From Planctomycetota bacterium (GTDB lineage Bacteria > Planctomycetota > Phycisphaerae > Sedimentisphaerales > Anaerobacaceae), in NCBI GenBank assembly GCA_016872975.1, contig VGYL01000005.1:1-32588 (forward strand): DNA of 32,588 nucleotides, given 5' to 3'. Positions 6,929-15,389 of the stretch are shown here, piece by piece; within the stretch, counting starts at the first letter, position 1; every line of letters begins with the position of its first letter. Below the pieces are notes generated by a model, which worked only from the letters and a program-made list of their open reading frames with translations, had not been told where the DNA came from and made no database searches. The position numbers and the translations under genes are program-made.

Positions 6929-9367
6929 ATGAATGACATTCGAAGGATTGTCTTTTCTGTCCGCATGTTCTCCATGGCGTTACGCGCGCATGCTGCTCAG
7001 ACGCAGACACAGAGCCGGGGAGCGGTAATCGTTTCGCTTCTGGCCGCGGTGGCGGCGTATTCCGCGCAAGTCGCGCCCCAGCCGCCGAAGGTGGTGGCGG
7101 TCGTGGGGGCGAAGGTCGAGGTCATCTGGCAAAGCCAGAGAACCACGATGGGCGTGGGGGAGCGCACCGGCCCTTGGACTGTCATGGCTGTTTTCAGGAC
7201 CGAGAATGGGACCCCGACCGCCGTGTTCGAAGACTTTAGTGACCGAGCCGGCAGCCTTATCTACGCTGGCACGGACGGGGTGCGGGCCAGTCTGCCGAAG
7301 TCGCTCGAGCCCACTTACGCCGCGCCGACGAGCCTGTACCGCGGCCACACGCTCGAAGAGGTCCTCCAGAGCGAGCACGATCTCCTGGGAAGGGAACTTC
7401 TGGAGCAGGGAGGCGATCCCGAGTACTCCGAGGTGGCCGGGTGTTTTCCGCCGATCACCACCATGCGGACCCAAACCTTCACATTCGTGGGCACGCGCCA
7501 AAACCGTGACAAGGTGGGATTCGCCTACGGAGGGCGCACGGCTAACTTTGACCCTGCCGTGTACGCACCCCAGATTCGCGCTGTCCGGCAGCAACGCAAA
7601 GTGTGGGACGGTTTGGTGGGCGGCTGGCTGCCCGTGGTGCGGTTCGTCTACCCGGACGAGGACGGCAACTGGTCAGAGATGATTGCCTTCGCGCCGCCGC
7701 GACTGGAGAATGAGTGGATTCAGCCGGTCTGGTATCGCGTTTGCCGGGTCGAGAATGGCGAGTTGAAATGGGTGCGCTATTTCGATTCGTACCACCCGTT
7801 CCCGCCGCGAACCGAAGCGGCACCGGGGCCTTTTTATGCGGACCTGGAAGCAACGCGCGCGTACTGGAGACGCATGCTGGCGCCCGCCATGGAGATCGAG
7901 ATTCCGGACCAGCGGCTCGCGGACATGGCGCGTCATTCCCTGGCGCGAGCCATCATCACGCGCGTCGGCGCCGAACCGAAGTACGGTGTTTCCGACAAGG
8001 CGTATGCGGGCTACGAGCACGACGGTTTTCCGGACACCCTCAACGCGGACACCACGGCCATGCTGGAGTGGGGGCTCTTCGGGCTGGCCCGGGACTACAT
8101 CGATAACTACTTCAGCAAGTTCGTCCGGGACGACGGATCGATCCTCTATCGCGGGCCGGAAACCGGCCAGTATGGGCGAATGCTGACGGTGGTCGCCGCA
8201 TACGGGGATTACAGCGGGGATACCGATCTGCTGCTGCGGCTCCGGCGGCGCATTGACGCGGTGGCGAAGTTGCTGCTGGAAATGCGGAAGAAAGCACTGG
8301 ACCTGCCGCGGGAGAGCCCGGCCTTCGGCATGATCGCGGGATGGAGCGAGGCGGATTCCTGTCTCGATCCCGACCCGTTGCGCTACATGCAACCGTATTT
8401 CGGAAACAGCACGGAGGCGGCGCGCGGTTTCCGGGACCTGGGTCGAGTGTGGGAAAGGATCGGCAAAGCGAAGTCGGATGCTTCGTTGGAAGAGTGGGGC
8501 CGAACGCTCCAAAAAGAGGCGGCGGCGCTGCGCGGTGATCTGCGAACCGCGATCGAGCGATCCATTCTTCGAGGAGTGCAGCCGCCGTTTCTGCCGGGGA
8601 TTGCGGGGGTGCGGGAGGCTTTCCCCGAGGCGCTGAAGCGCGACCCGCTGGACCCGCAGTCTCGCTCGTACAGGACCTACATGGAGATGCTGTTTTCCGG
8701 CAATCTCAGCCGCGAGCAGGTCGAGATGGTGGTGAACTACCGCGCGGCGCACCGGGACATCATTCTGGGTGTGCCGGCAGCGTACGGCTACGGCAGGAAC
8801 GAAATGGCCGGGTTCCTCACGTACGGGCACGCCTACGGCCTGCTCCAGCACGATTTCATCCCATCGTACCTGCTGACGCTTTACAGCATCATGGCACACC
8901 AGTACACGCGCGGCGGGTGGGTCGCGCCGGAGACGCGCAACATCGGTCTGGAGCGGCCGGCGGCACCGTACTGCACTCCGGCGCAATTGGTGGTTCCGAT
9001 GATGGCGCGTTGGATGCTGGTGTTTGAGGACTGCGAGTCGGACGTAGTCTGGCTGGCGAAGGGAACGCCCCGAGAATGGCTGGAGCACGGGAAAACCATC
9101 TCGGCGAGTGGCGCACCGACGCGGTTCGGACCTGTCAGTTTCAAGCTGGTCTCGAGGCTGCGCGACAATCGAATCGACGCCGATCTCACGCTACCGGAGA
9201 CCTTCACTGCTACTGTAAAGCTCCGCTGCCGCGTGCCGGGAGGGAAACGGATCCGCGCGGTGACGCTGAATGGCAGGCCCCTGCGGCAGTTCGATGCTGT
9301 CGAAGAAACCATTACTCTGCCGGCGAACTCATCTGGACGGCAGCTCATCACAATTCACTTGAGATGA
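6929..9367 (+). CDS. Secreted six-hairpin ((alpha/alpha)6-barrel) glycosidase-like protein
   Basis: This is a large protein of 812 residues from ATG 6929; GGAGG at 6914-6918 supports this start over the ORF start at 6884. A hydrophobic leader lies at about residues 32-46 (GAVIVSLLAAVAAYSA), later than usual. The first part (about 50-320) is beta-rich. The middle (about 330-700) is helical, with six-hairpin glycosidase features such as YAGYEHDGFPDTLNADTTAMLEWGLFGLARDYIDNY and YGRMLTVVAAYGDYSGDTDLLLRL. The end (about 730-812) is a beta-sandwich like that closing GH78 and GH95 enzymes (VPGGKRIRAVTLNGRPL). I cannot assign a numbered GH family. It starts a run of plus-strand sugar genes; one base separates its stop from the LacI-like remnant. 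Confidence 0.7.
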   Translation: MNDIRRIVFSVRMFSMALRAHAAQTQTQSRGAVIVSLLAAVAAYSAQVAPQPPKVVAVVGAKVEVIWQSQRTTMGVGERTGPWTVMAVFRTENGTPTAVFEDFSDRAGSLIYAGTDGVRASLPKSLEPTYAAPTSLYRGHTLEEVLQSEHDLLGRELLEQGGDPEYSEVAGCFPPITTMRTQTFTFVGTRQNRDKVGFAYGGRTANFDPAVYAPQIRAVRQQRKVWDGLVGGWLPVVRFVYPDEDGNWSEMIAFAPPRLENEWIQPVWYRVCRVENGELKWVRYFDSYHPFPPRTEAAPGPFYADLEATRAYWRRMLAPAMEIEIPDQRLADMARHSLARAIITRVGAEPKYGVSDKAYAGYEHDGFPDTLNADTTAMLEWGLFGLARDYIDNYFSKFVRDDGSILYRGPETGQYGRMLTVVAAYGDYSGDTDLLLRLRRRIDAVAKLLLEMRKKALDLPRESPAFGMIAGWSEADSCLDPDPLRYMQPYFGNSTEAARGFRDLGRVWERIGKAKSDASLEEWGRTLQKEAAALRGDLRTAIERSILRGVQPPFLPGIAGVREAFPEALKRDPLDPQSRSYRTYMEMLFSGNLSREQVEMVVNYRAAHRDIILGVPAAYGYGRNEMAGFLTYGHAYGLLQHDFIPSYLLTLYSIMAHQYTRGGWVAPETRNIGLERPAAPYCTPAQLVVPMMARWMLVFEDCESDVVWLAKGTPREWLEHGKTISASGAPTRFGPVSFKLVSRLRDNRIDADLTLPETFTATVKLRCRVPGGKRIRAVTLNGRPLRQFDAVEETITLPANSSGRQLITIHLR

Positions 9368-9368
9368 G

Positions 9369-10112
9369 ATGGAGTCCATCGTCATCAACACGAACTATGA
9401 CGTCCATCGGACGCTGGTCTGCGTCAAGCGCCTGCTCGGGTTGAGAGTACCAGGCGTTGCCATCCTGACCTCCCAGATCGATCCCTGTGTGATGGAGATG
9501 CTCGTCCAGGAGAAGGTTGGCTCGGTGTACCTCGATCTGGGCCGGGTGGACCGGTTCGTCAGCAACATCGTGCTGGACTACGAGAACGGCATCGGCCAGG
9601 CGATGGAACACCTGAGGGCGCTGGGGCACCGCGAAGTCGGCTTCATCGGCGGACCGCTGCACCTGCATTCCGCCGACCGGCGCCGGCGTGCGTTTCTCGA
9701 CTGCGCCGGCGCGGGCAGGCCCATTGTCGCTCGAACGGTCGAATCGGACCTGACCGTAAAAGGCGGGTACTTCGCCTGCTCCCGGCTCCTGTCCACCGGT
9801 CCACTCTCGGCCATCGTCGCGGCCAACGACCTGATGGCCATCGGCGCCATGCACTGCGCGTACGACAAGGGCATCGCGGTTCCGGCCGAGTTGTCGATTG
9901 TCGGCTTTGACAACATCACGTTCTCCGAGTACGTGCAGCCCGCCCTTACGACCGTGGCGGTCCCCAGATCCAAGATCGGCACCGCGGCCTTCCAGGCACT
10001 GTGGGATATGCTGGCCGACGACAGCCGGCCCGGCAACGAGTACCGCGTGGAAACCAGCCTGGTGGTGCGCCAATCGACCGCTCCCGCCCGTACGGGGTGG
10101 TCGCAGTCATGA
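9369..10112 (+). CDS. LacI/PurR-type sugar-sensing domain lacking the DNA-binding region
   Basis: The 247 residues match the periplasmic-binding-like sensor of LacI-family repressors. They start where such proteins reach the first lobe (SIVINTNYD, RLLGLRVPGVAIL) and include the typical DYENGIGQAMEHLRALGHREVGFIGG, AIVAANDLMAIGAM, and PAELSIVGFDNITFSEYVQPALTTV. The roughly 60-residue helix-turn-helix/hinge and about 25 more residues are missing. The sequence begins one base after the stop of the upstream glycosidase-like gene, with no room for the missing part and no remnant in other frames. It is either a 5'-truncated regulator or, less likely, a stand-alone sugar-binding protein. No strong ribosome-binding site is seen apart from purines in TTGAGATGAG. 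Confidence 0.75.
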   Translation: MESIVINTNYDVHRTLVCVKRLLGLRVPGVAILTSQIDPCVMEMLVQEKVGSVYLDLGRVDRFVSNIVLDYENGIGQAMEHLRALGHREVGFIGGPLHLHSADRRRRAFLDCAGAGRPIVARTVESDLTVKGGYFACSRLLSTGPLSAIVAANDLMAIGAMHCAYDKGIAVPAELSIVGFDNITFSEYVQPALTTVAVPRSKIGTAAFQALWDMLADDSRPGNEYRVETSLVVRQSTAPARTGWSQS

Positions 10113-10190
10113 GGACCTTCGTGCAGCGTCCGGGCCGCAGGGATGCCACATTCCGTGGCCCGAGGTCTTATCCGACCGGAGACTTCATCC

Positions 10191-11801
10191 ATGAGCAGAT
10201 CTGCCATCGCAATCCGATTCACAGTGAGCCTGGCGATGCTCATCGCCGGGTCCGCCACGCCGGCGCAGAGTGAACCGCTCGTATTGATGACGGCTGCGCT
10301 GAAGCGCTATGTCGACCGTTTCAACCGGCACGACGTCGAATCGATGATCAACCACATTCCCAACCAGGCTGCTTTCGATTTCCTGAAAGACAATATCCCG
10401 TTGCTGGACTGTCCGGACGAGGACATCGAGCGGACGTACTACTTCCGCTGGTGGACGTATCGCAAGCATCTGAAGGAAACGCCCGACGGCTTCGTCGTTC
10501 TCGAGTTCCTGCCGCCGGTTTCGTGGGCGGGCAAACACAACACGATTTCCTGCCCCGCCGGGCACCACTTCTACGAGGGGCGCTGGCTGCGCGAAAGGCG
10601 CTATCTGGATGACTACAGCGTGTTCTGGATCCGCAAGGGAGGCGAGCCGAGGCGCTACAGCTTCTGGGCGGCCGACTCGATTTACAGCCGCTTCCTGGTT
10701 ACCGGCGACCGGCGGCTAACTACCGAGCTGCTCCCCGATTTAGTGGCGAATTTCGAGGCTTGGGAAAACGGCTGGGCCGTGGACCCGAAACAAAAGGACG
10801 CCGGAGCCGCCAGGCTGGGGCCGAATGGCCTGTTCTGGCAGATCGACGACCGCGACGGGATGGAGATCTCGATCGGCGGCAGCGGGTATCGCGCAACGAT
10901 CAACAGCTACATGTATGGGGATGCGGTCGCTATCGCCCGGATCGCCGAGATCGCGGCCCGCAGCGATATCGCCACCAGGTTCCGGCGCCGGGCGGCCGAG
11001 ATCAAGACTGCCGTAGAGGAGAAGCTCTGGGACGAACAGGCGCAGTTCTTCAAAGTGCTGCCGCAGGATCCCGGCGCAAAGCTCGCCGACGTTCGGGAGC
11101 TCCACGGCTATACCCCGTGGTACTTCAGCCTTCCCTCATCCCGCTACTCCGTAGCATGGAAGCAGCTCATAGACCGTGACGGGTTCTATGCCCCCTACGG
11201 TCCGACCACGGCCGAGCGGCGGCATCCCCGCTTCATGTTCGAGCACAAGCACGAGTGCCTGTGGAACGGTCCAAGTTGGCCTTTCGCCACTTCGGCAACC
11301 CTGACCGCGATGGCCAACCTCTTGAACAACTACTCGCAGGAGTTCGTTTCCAGGCGAGACTACCTGGAGCTGCTCCGTATCTTCGCGCGGTCCCACCGAA
11401 TGAAACTGCCGGATGGCACTATCGTGCCGTGGATCGACGAGAACCTGCACCCCGACACGGGCGAGTGGATCGCCAGGACGATCCTGCACGCGCGCGACCG
11501 GCGCGATAAGGATCGCGGGAAGGATTACAACCACTCCAGTTTCTGCGATCTCGTGATCAGCGGCCTGATCGGGCTGCGGCCCCGCGCCGACAACGTCGTC
11601 GAAGTACGCCCGCTCGTTCCGGACGGGGCCTGGGATTACTTCGCGCTTGATAACGTCCGCTACAGAGACAGGACGCTGACGATCCTCTACGACAGAACCG
11701 GCAGGCGATACGGCCGCGGCCGGGGGCTGCGGGTCTACGCCGACGGGCAGCAGATCGCGGCCAGCGAGAAACTTCAACGGGTCACCGGCTCGTTGAAATA
11801 G
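10191..11801 (+). CDS. Secreted MGH1-like (GH63/GH37-type) glycosidase
   Basis: From ATG 10191 (CGGAGA 8 bases upstream) the protein has 536 residues, with a signal peptide (SAIAIRFTVSLAMLIAGSATPAQS). The rest is an (alpha/alpha)6 barrel with motifs of MGH1-like hydrolases, the group related to GH63 and trehalase: SGYRATINSYMYGDAVAIARIA, HGYTPWYFSLP, HECLWNGPSWPFATSATLTAMANLL and DYNHSSFCDLVISGLIGLRPR. The C-terminus (VVEVRPLVPDGAWDYFALDNVRYRDR) is the short beta-sandwich common in bacterial members. The ORF start at 10143 adds 16 residues without a leader. The protein probably removes terminal sugars from an imported or extracellular glycan; the substrate is unknown. It lies between the LacI-like remnant and GH127 on the same strand. 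Confidence 0.78.
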   Translation: MSRSAIAIRFTVSLAMLIAGSATPAQSEPLVLMTAALKRYVDRFNRHDVESMINHIPNQAAFDFLKDNIPLLDCPDEDIERTYYFRWWTYRKHLKETPDGFVVLEFLPPVSWAGKHNTISCPAGHHFYEGRWLRERRYLDDYSVFWIRKGGEPRRYSFWAADSIYSRFLVTGDRRLTTELLPDLVANFEAWENGWAVDPKQKDAGAARLGPNGLFWQIDDRDGMEISIGGSGYRATINSYMYGDAVAIARIAEIAARSDIATRFRRRAAEIKTAVEEKLWDEQAQFFKVLPQDPGAKLADVRELHGYTPWYFSLPSSRYSVAWKQLIDRDGFYAPYGPTTAERRHPRFMFEHKHECLWNGPSWPFATSATLTAMANLLNNYSQEFVSRRDYLELLRIFARSHRMKLPDGTIVPWIDENLHPDTGEWIARTILHARDRRDKDRGKDYNHSSFCDLVISGLIGLRPRADNVVEVRPLVPDGAWDYFALDNVRYRDRTLTILYDRTGRRYGRGRGLRVYADGQQIAASEKLQRVTGSLK

Positions 11802-11889
11802 CCCGGCGGCGGCCGGCTCTTAAGGCTGGCCTGCGGCGCCGGCGGGTGTGAACGAACATGGAAGCGCTTATCGGATAGGGAGATCCCAG

Positions 11890-13863
11890 ATGCGACAGAT
11901 TTGTATTCCAGCCCTCATCGTTGTTGGGGCTTTCGCGGCCTACGCCGCCGAGCGGCCGCCATCCGTGATCCTCAACCTGGAGAAATCACCGCACGCCAAG
12001 CTGCGGAACGTGCCGGTCTCAGCCGTCAAGATCAGCGAGGGTCTCTGGGCTGAGCGCCGGAAGATCAACGTGGAGAAGAGCATTCCCACGCTGCTGGAAC
12101 TGCTCGAACAGAACGGCATTGTGGACAACTTCCGTCGCCTGTCCGGGCGCAAAGACGTGCCGCGGCGCGGGCCCCTCTACACCGACTCGGACCTCTACAA
12201 ATGGATGGAGGCGGTCGCTTTCGTGCTGCAGAGCGAGGACCGGCCCGATCTGCGCGCCAACTTCGACCGCCTCACCGATGAAATCCTGGCCGCGCAGGAG
12301 CCCTCGGGTTATTTGAACACCTGGTACGTGGAGGACCGCAAAGCGCTCCGCTGGAAGGAGCAGGAACGCGGCCACGAGCTGTACTGCCTGGGCCACATGC
12401 TGCAGGCTGCGATCGCCTATTACCGCGCCACCGGCAACCGCAAACTGCTTGACGGTGGCATCAAGTTCGTGGACTACCTGCTGCGGGACTTCGGGCCGGA
12501 CAAGCAGCCGCTGCTGGCCGGCCATCCGGAGATCGAACTGGCACTGGTTGAGCTGTACCGCGTGACCGGAAACCGGCAGCACCTCGACCTAGCTGGTTAC
12601 ATCCTGCGCGGAGACGGCGAGCGCCTGAAGCTCCGGCCCCAGCAGCTCGTGTACATGTTCAGCGGCAAGCCTTTCACACAGCGGACGATCATGGAGGGCC
12701 ACGCGGTTCGGGCCGCATATGCCACCTCCGGCGCGACGGACTACTACATTGAGACCGGCGACGCGGAATACCGCAGGACGCTAAACCGCCTGTGGAACGA
12801 CATGGTCACGAGCAAGATGTACATCACCGGCGGCATCGGCTCGCGCGCGGCGGGGGAGGCCTTCGGCGATCCCTACGAGCTGCCCAACGCCAGGGCGTAC
12901 ACGGAGAGCTGCGCCGCCATCGCCAACCTGATGTGGAACTGGCGCATGCTGGCCGCCGCGGGCGAGGCCAAGTACGCCGACGTTATCGAGCTCGCGCTGC
13001 ACAACTCCATCAACTCCGGAATGTCCCTCGAAGGCACCCTGTACTGCTACCGCAACCCGCTGGAACTGACGGCCGAGGCGGCCAAAGGGATCCGGAATCC
13101 CTGGTACAGCACGACGTGCTGCCCGCCCAACCTGGAGCGCACGTTCGCCTCGCTGCCGGGCCTGTACTACAGCACCAGCCGGGACGGGCTCTACGTCCAT
13201 CTTTACGGTCCGAACGAGATGAACTGGAAGCTGGAGGACGGGACGCCGCTGAAGGTGAAGCAGGATACGCGTTATCCCTGGGATGGGACCGTGGACCTGA
13301 CGGTGAATCCCGCGGCCGCGAAGGAGTTCACGATTCACGTCCGTATCCCTGAATGGGCCGAAGCAGCGGAGGTGCAGGTGGGCGGCAGACGCATCGCCGG
13401 GCCGGTGAAAGCGGGCGAGTATATCCCCATCAAGCGGCGCTGGGCGCCCGGGGACACGGTCCGCATTGCCCTGGATATGAAGCCGCGTGCGATCAAGTCG
13501 CACCCGCGCGTCGTGGATAACCAGGGCAGGGTGGCGATCATGCGCGGCCCGATCGTCTACGCGCTGGAGCAACACGACCAGCCCGCGGGCGTCGACGTGT
13601 TCGACACCTTTTTTAAGCTTTCGGCCGATCCGGCCAAGGACTTCACCGCCGAGTTCCGGAAGGACCTGCTCGGCGGAGTGGTGGTCCTGCGCCATCGCGG
13701 GCTCAGCGCCACGAGACCCGCCTCGGGACTGTCGCTTTACGAACCGGTGCAGAGCTTCGACTACAAGGGCGGCAAGCCGGCGGACCTGGTGCTGATTCCC
13801 TATTACACCTTCCTGAACCGGGGCCCGGCGGCGATGCAGGTCTGGACGCTGTACCAGAAGTAG
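11890..13863 (+). CDS. GH127 beta-L-arabinofuranosidase (DUF1680)
   Basis: This is a 657-residue, full-length GH127 protein, from ATG 11890 with AGGGAG just upstream and a signal peptide (MRQICIPALIVVGAFAAYAA). It carries the family signatures: SPHAKLRNVPVSAVKI, DSDLYKWMEAVAFVLQ, GYLNTWYV, GHELYCLGHMLQAAIAYY. It also has the zinc/cysteine active site, E339 and C341 in AYTESCAAIAN and C410-C411 in TTCCPPN. In characterised GH127 enzymes the first cysteine of this pair is the nucleophile, and E, C, C, C bind zinc. Beta-sandwich domains close the protein (EFTIHVRIPEWAE). It should release L-arabinofuranose from plant beta-arabino-oligosaccharides, probably in the periplasm. The copy at 20353 is a close paralogue that has lost this core. 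Confidence 0.92.
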   Translation: MRQICIPALIVVGAFAAYAAERPPSVILNLEKSPHAKLRNVPVSAVKISEGLWAERRKINVEKSIPTLLELLEQNGIVDNFRRLSGRKDVPRRGPLYTDSDLYKWMEAVAFVLQSEDRPDLRANFDRLTDEILAAQEPSGYLNTWYVEDRKALRWKEQERGHELYCLGHMLQAAIAYYRATGNRKLLDGGIKFVDYLLRDFGPDKQPLLAGHPEIELALVELYRVTGNRQHLDLAGYILRGDGERLKLRPQQLVYMFSGKPFTQRTIMEGHAVRAAYATSGATDYYIETGDAEYRRTLNRLWNDMVTSKMYITGGIGSRAAGEAFGDPYELPNARAYTESCAAIANLMWNWRMLAAAGEAKYADVIELALHNSINSGMSLEGTLYCYRNPLELTAEAAKGIRNPWYSTTCCPPNLERTFASLPGLYYSTSRDGLYVHLYGPNEMNWKLEDGTPLKVKQDTRYPWDGTVDLTVNPAAAKEFTIHVRIPEWAEAAEVQVGGRRIAGPVKAGEYIPIKRRWAPGDTVRIALDMKPRAIKSHPRVVDNQGRVAIMRGPIVYALEQHDQPAGVDVFDTFFKLSADPAKDFTAEFRKDLLGGVVVLRHRGLSATRPASGLSLYEPVQSFDYKGGKPADLVLIPYYTFLNRGPAAMQVWTLYQK

Positions 13864-13874
13864 ACGCTCTCGCC

Positions 13875-13910
13875 GAAAGGGGGCGCGGCGGCCGACCTCC
13901 GCGCCCTTTC
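13875..13910 (+). terminator. Terminator-like hairpin after GH127
   Basis: GAAAGGGGGCGCGG pairs with CCGCGCCCTTTC, 12 bp with two extra G. It lies 12 bp after the GH127 stop. No T-run follows, so rho-independent termination is uncertain. Confidence 0.4.
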
Positions 13911-13929
13911 TCCCGGACGCCCGGAGCTT

Positions 13930-15017
13930 ATGACGTCACGCTGGAGGCACACCTTGCGTCGTGGGAAGAACAGTTTCAACGGAGGGCAGATAGGCCGGCG
14001 GGCATTTCTGTCGCTCGCCGCGGTACCCCTCGCCGGTGCCACGCGCGGCATTCCGGAGGATCTCAAGACTCCCTACAAAATCGGGCGGCTCGTCGTAGCG
14101 CCGTCGGAAGCTGCCGGTGATTTCGACAGCCAGGGCGCGGATTGTCCATTTGTATACCACCACGGTGGCCGGTTCTGGATGACTTACGTCGGCTTCGACG
14201 GCATCGGCTATCAGACCGGCCTTGCGTCATCGCACGATCTGGCGAGCTGGAAACGCGAGGGGCTCATCATACGGCGGGACCGGGAAACGCCGCTGATCCG
14301 CTACAGCATTGCCCTGACGTGGATCCTCCGCGAGAACGACGTCTTCGCGCCCGGCCGGTTGCGGCGCGTGCGCGGGCGATTTCTGGGCGTCTATCATGCC
14401 TACCCCAAGCCTGGCTATGAGCAGGGCCCTGCGGTGATCGGGTTGTGCTGGAGTTCGGACCTGAGGAAGTGGGAGATCGAGCCTCCCTGCCTTCGCGCTG
14501 AAGACGGAGCCGATTGGGAGCGCGGCGGGCTCTATAAAGCCTGCATCGTGGAGCAGGGCGGCCGTTATTTCCTCGTTTACAATGCGAAAGACGAAGGGCG
14601 CCGCTGGAAGGAACACACCGGCGTGGCGGTCTCGCGCGACCTTCGAACCTGGACCCGCCTGCCAGCCAACCCATACTGCCGGCCGGCGCGCCCGGCTCAC
14701 CAGACGAGATCTTTGCCAGCGACCCCTGCGTCTTGCGCTACCGCGGCGGCTGGGCCATTTTCTATTACGGTCTGGACGCCAAGGGCGTCGCTCGCGACCT
14801 GCTCACACTCTCTCGCGATCTTGAAAGCGCCGAAAAGTGCGAGGGCGTGCTGATCGACGTGGGAGCGCCCGGGTCGGTGGACTCGCGGTACGCTCACAAA
14901 CCGTCGGTGGTCGCCCACCGCGGCACATTGTTCCATTTCTATTGCGCGGTCTCGAAGGAGTTCGGCCGCGGCATCTCGGTGGCCGCGTCGCGTCCGTGGG
15001 AACCTCGGGCGCGCTAG
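13930..15017 (+). pseudogene. Five-bladed beta-propeller glycosidase-like (GH43/GH32 type), frameshifted
   Basis: The gene begins in the frame of ORF 13930-14853 and continues in the frame of 14733-15017. A Tat-like leader (GRRAFLSLAAVPLAGATRG) is followed by propeller blades with the pattern of GH43/GH32/GH130 proteins: SQGADCPFVYHHGGRFWMTYVGFDG, SSHDLASWKREG, DVFAPGRLRRVRGRFLGVYH, RYFLVYNAKDEG. After VSRDLRTWTRLPANP the frame breaks at 14671-14672. One missing C (AACCCATA for AACCCCATA) restores ILPAGAPGSPDEIFASDPCVLRYRGGWA and carries on to a stop at 15015. The repaired protein is about 362 residues, normal size. The lesion could be a real mutation or a base-call error. The substrate is unknown; an arabinan-type role would suit the context. 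Confidence 0.75.
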
Positions 15018-15223
15018 CCTCGATTTCCACGCGTGATCAGCGGGTCGAGACTCCAGGCCCCCTCCTCGTGGAAGCCGCGCCATTCGCTCAACTGGCGCCG
15101 CTCACTGTTAACGGAATCAGGTCCTGAAACATTTTTTGCCGTGTTTCTTGTGTTTAAGCGGCCGCCGCTGAGTCCGAGAGGGCTTGATCGCTCACACCTT
15201 CGGTGAAACTTCGGCACTCGCGA
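15018..15223. other. Intergenic segment without a gene
   Basis: About 200 bp after the frameshifted propeller gene show no ORF with recognisable content. The sequence includes CATTTTTTGCC and a moderately AT-rich stretch (15125-15160) but no convincing terminator or promoter. Confidence 0.4.
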
Positions 15224-15377
15224 GAAATGACCCGGGTTCGCTCGCCAAGAGTGACCCACCCCAGTACTCTTGACGCTCCTTTGGCGCGCGCCAAATCGCT
15301 GTGAACTGCATCTGAGAGGCATTCCCGATCCTGTTCCCCGCCCGGGTCACTCTAACCGAGCACAACTGGGTCATTCC
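15224..15377. repeat. Mirrored two-motif ends, probable IS remnant
   Basis: The left side reads GAAATGACCC, 14 nt, AGAGTGACCC (15224-15257). The right side is the inverse: GGGTCACTCT (15344-15353), 14 nt, GGGTCATTCC (15368-15377). Read outward to inward, each side has ATGACCC, exactly 14 nt, then AGAGTGACCC. Such paired motifs in inverted orientation are typical of transposon ends. About 86 bp lie between, without coding content. It abuts the broken 5' end of the IS1380-type transposase. Confidence 0.6.
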
Positions 15378-15389
15378 TGCCAAGCGCCG

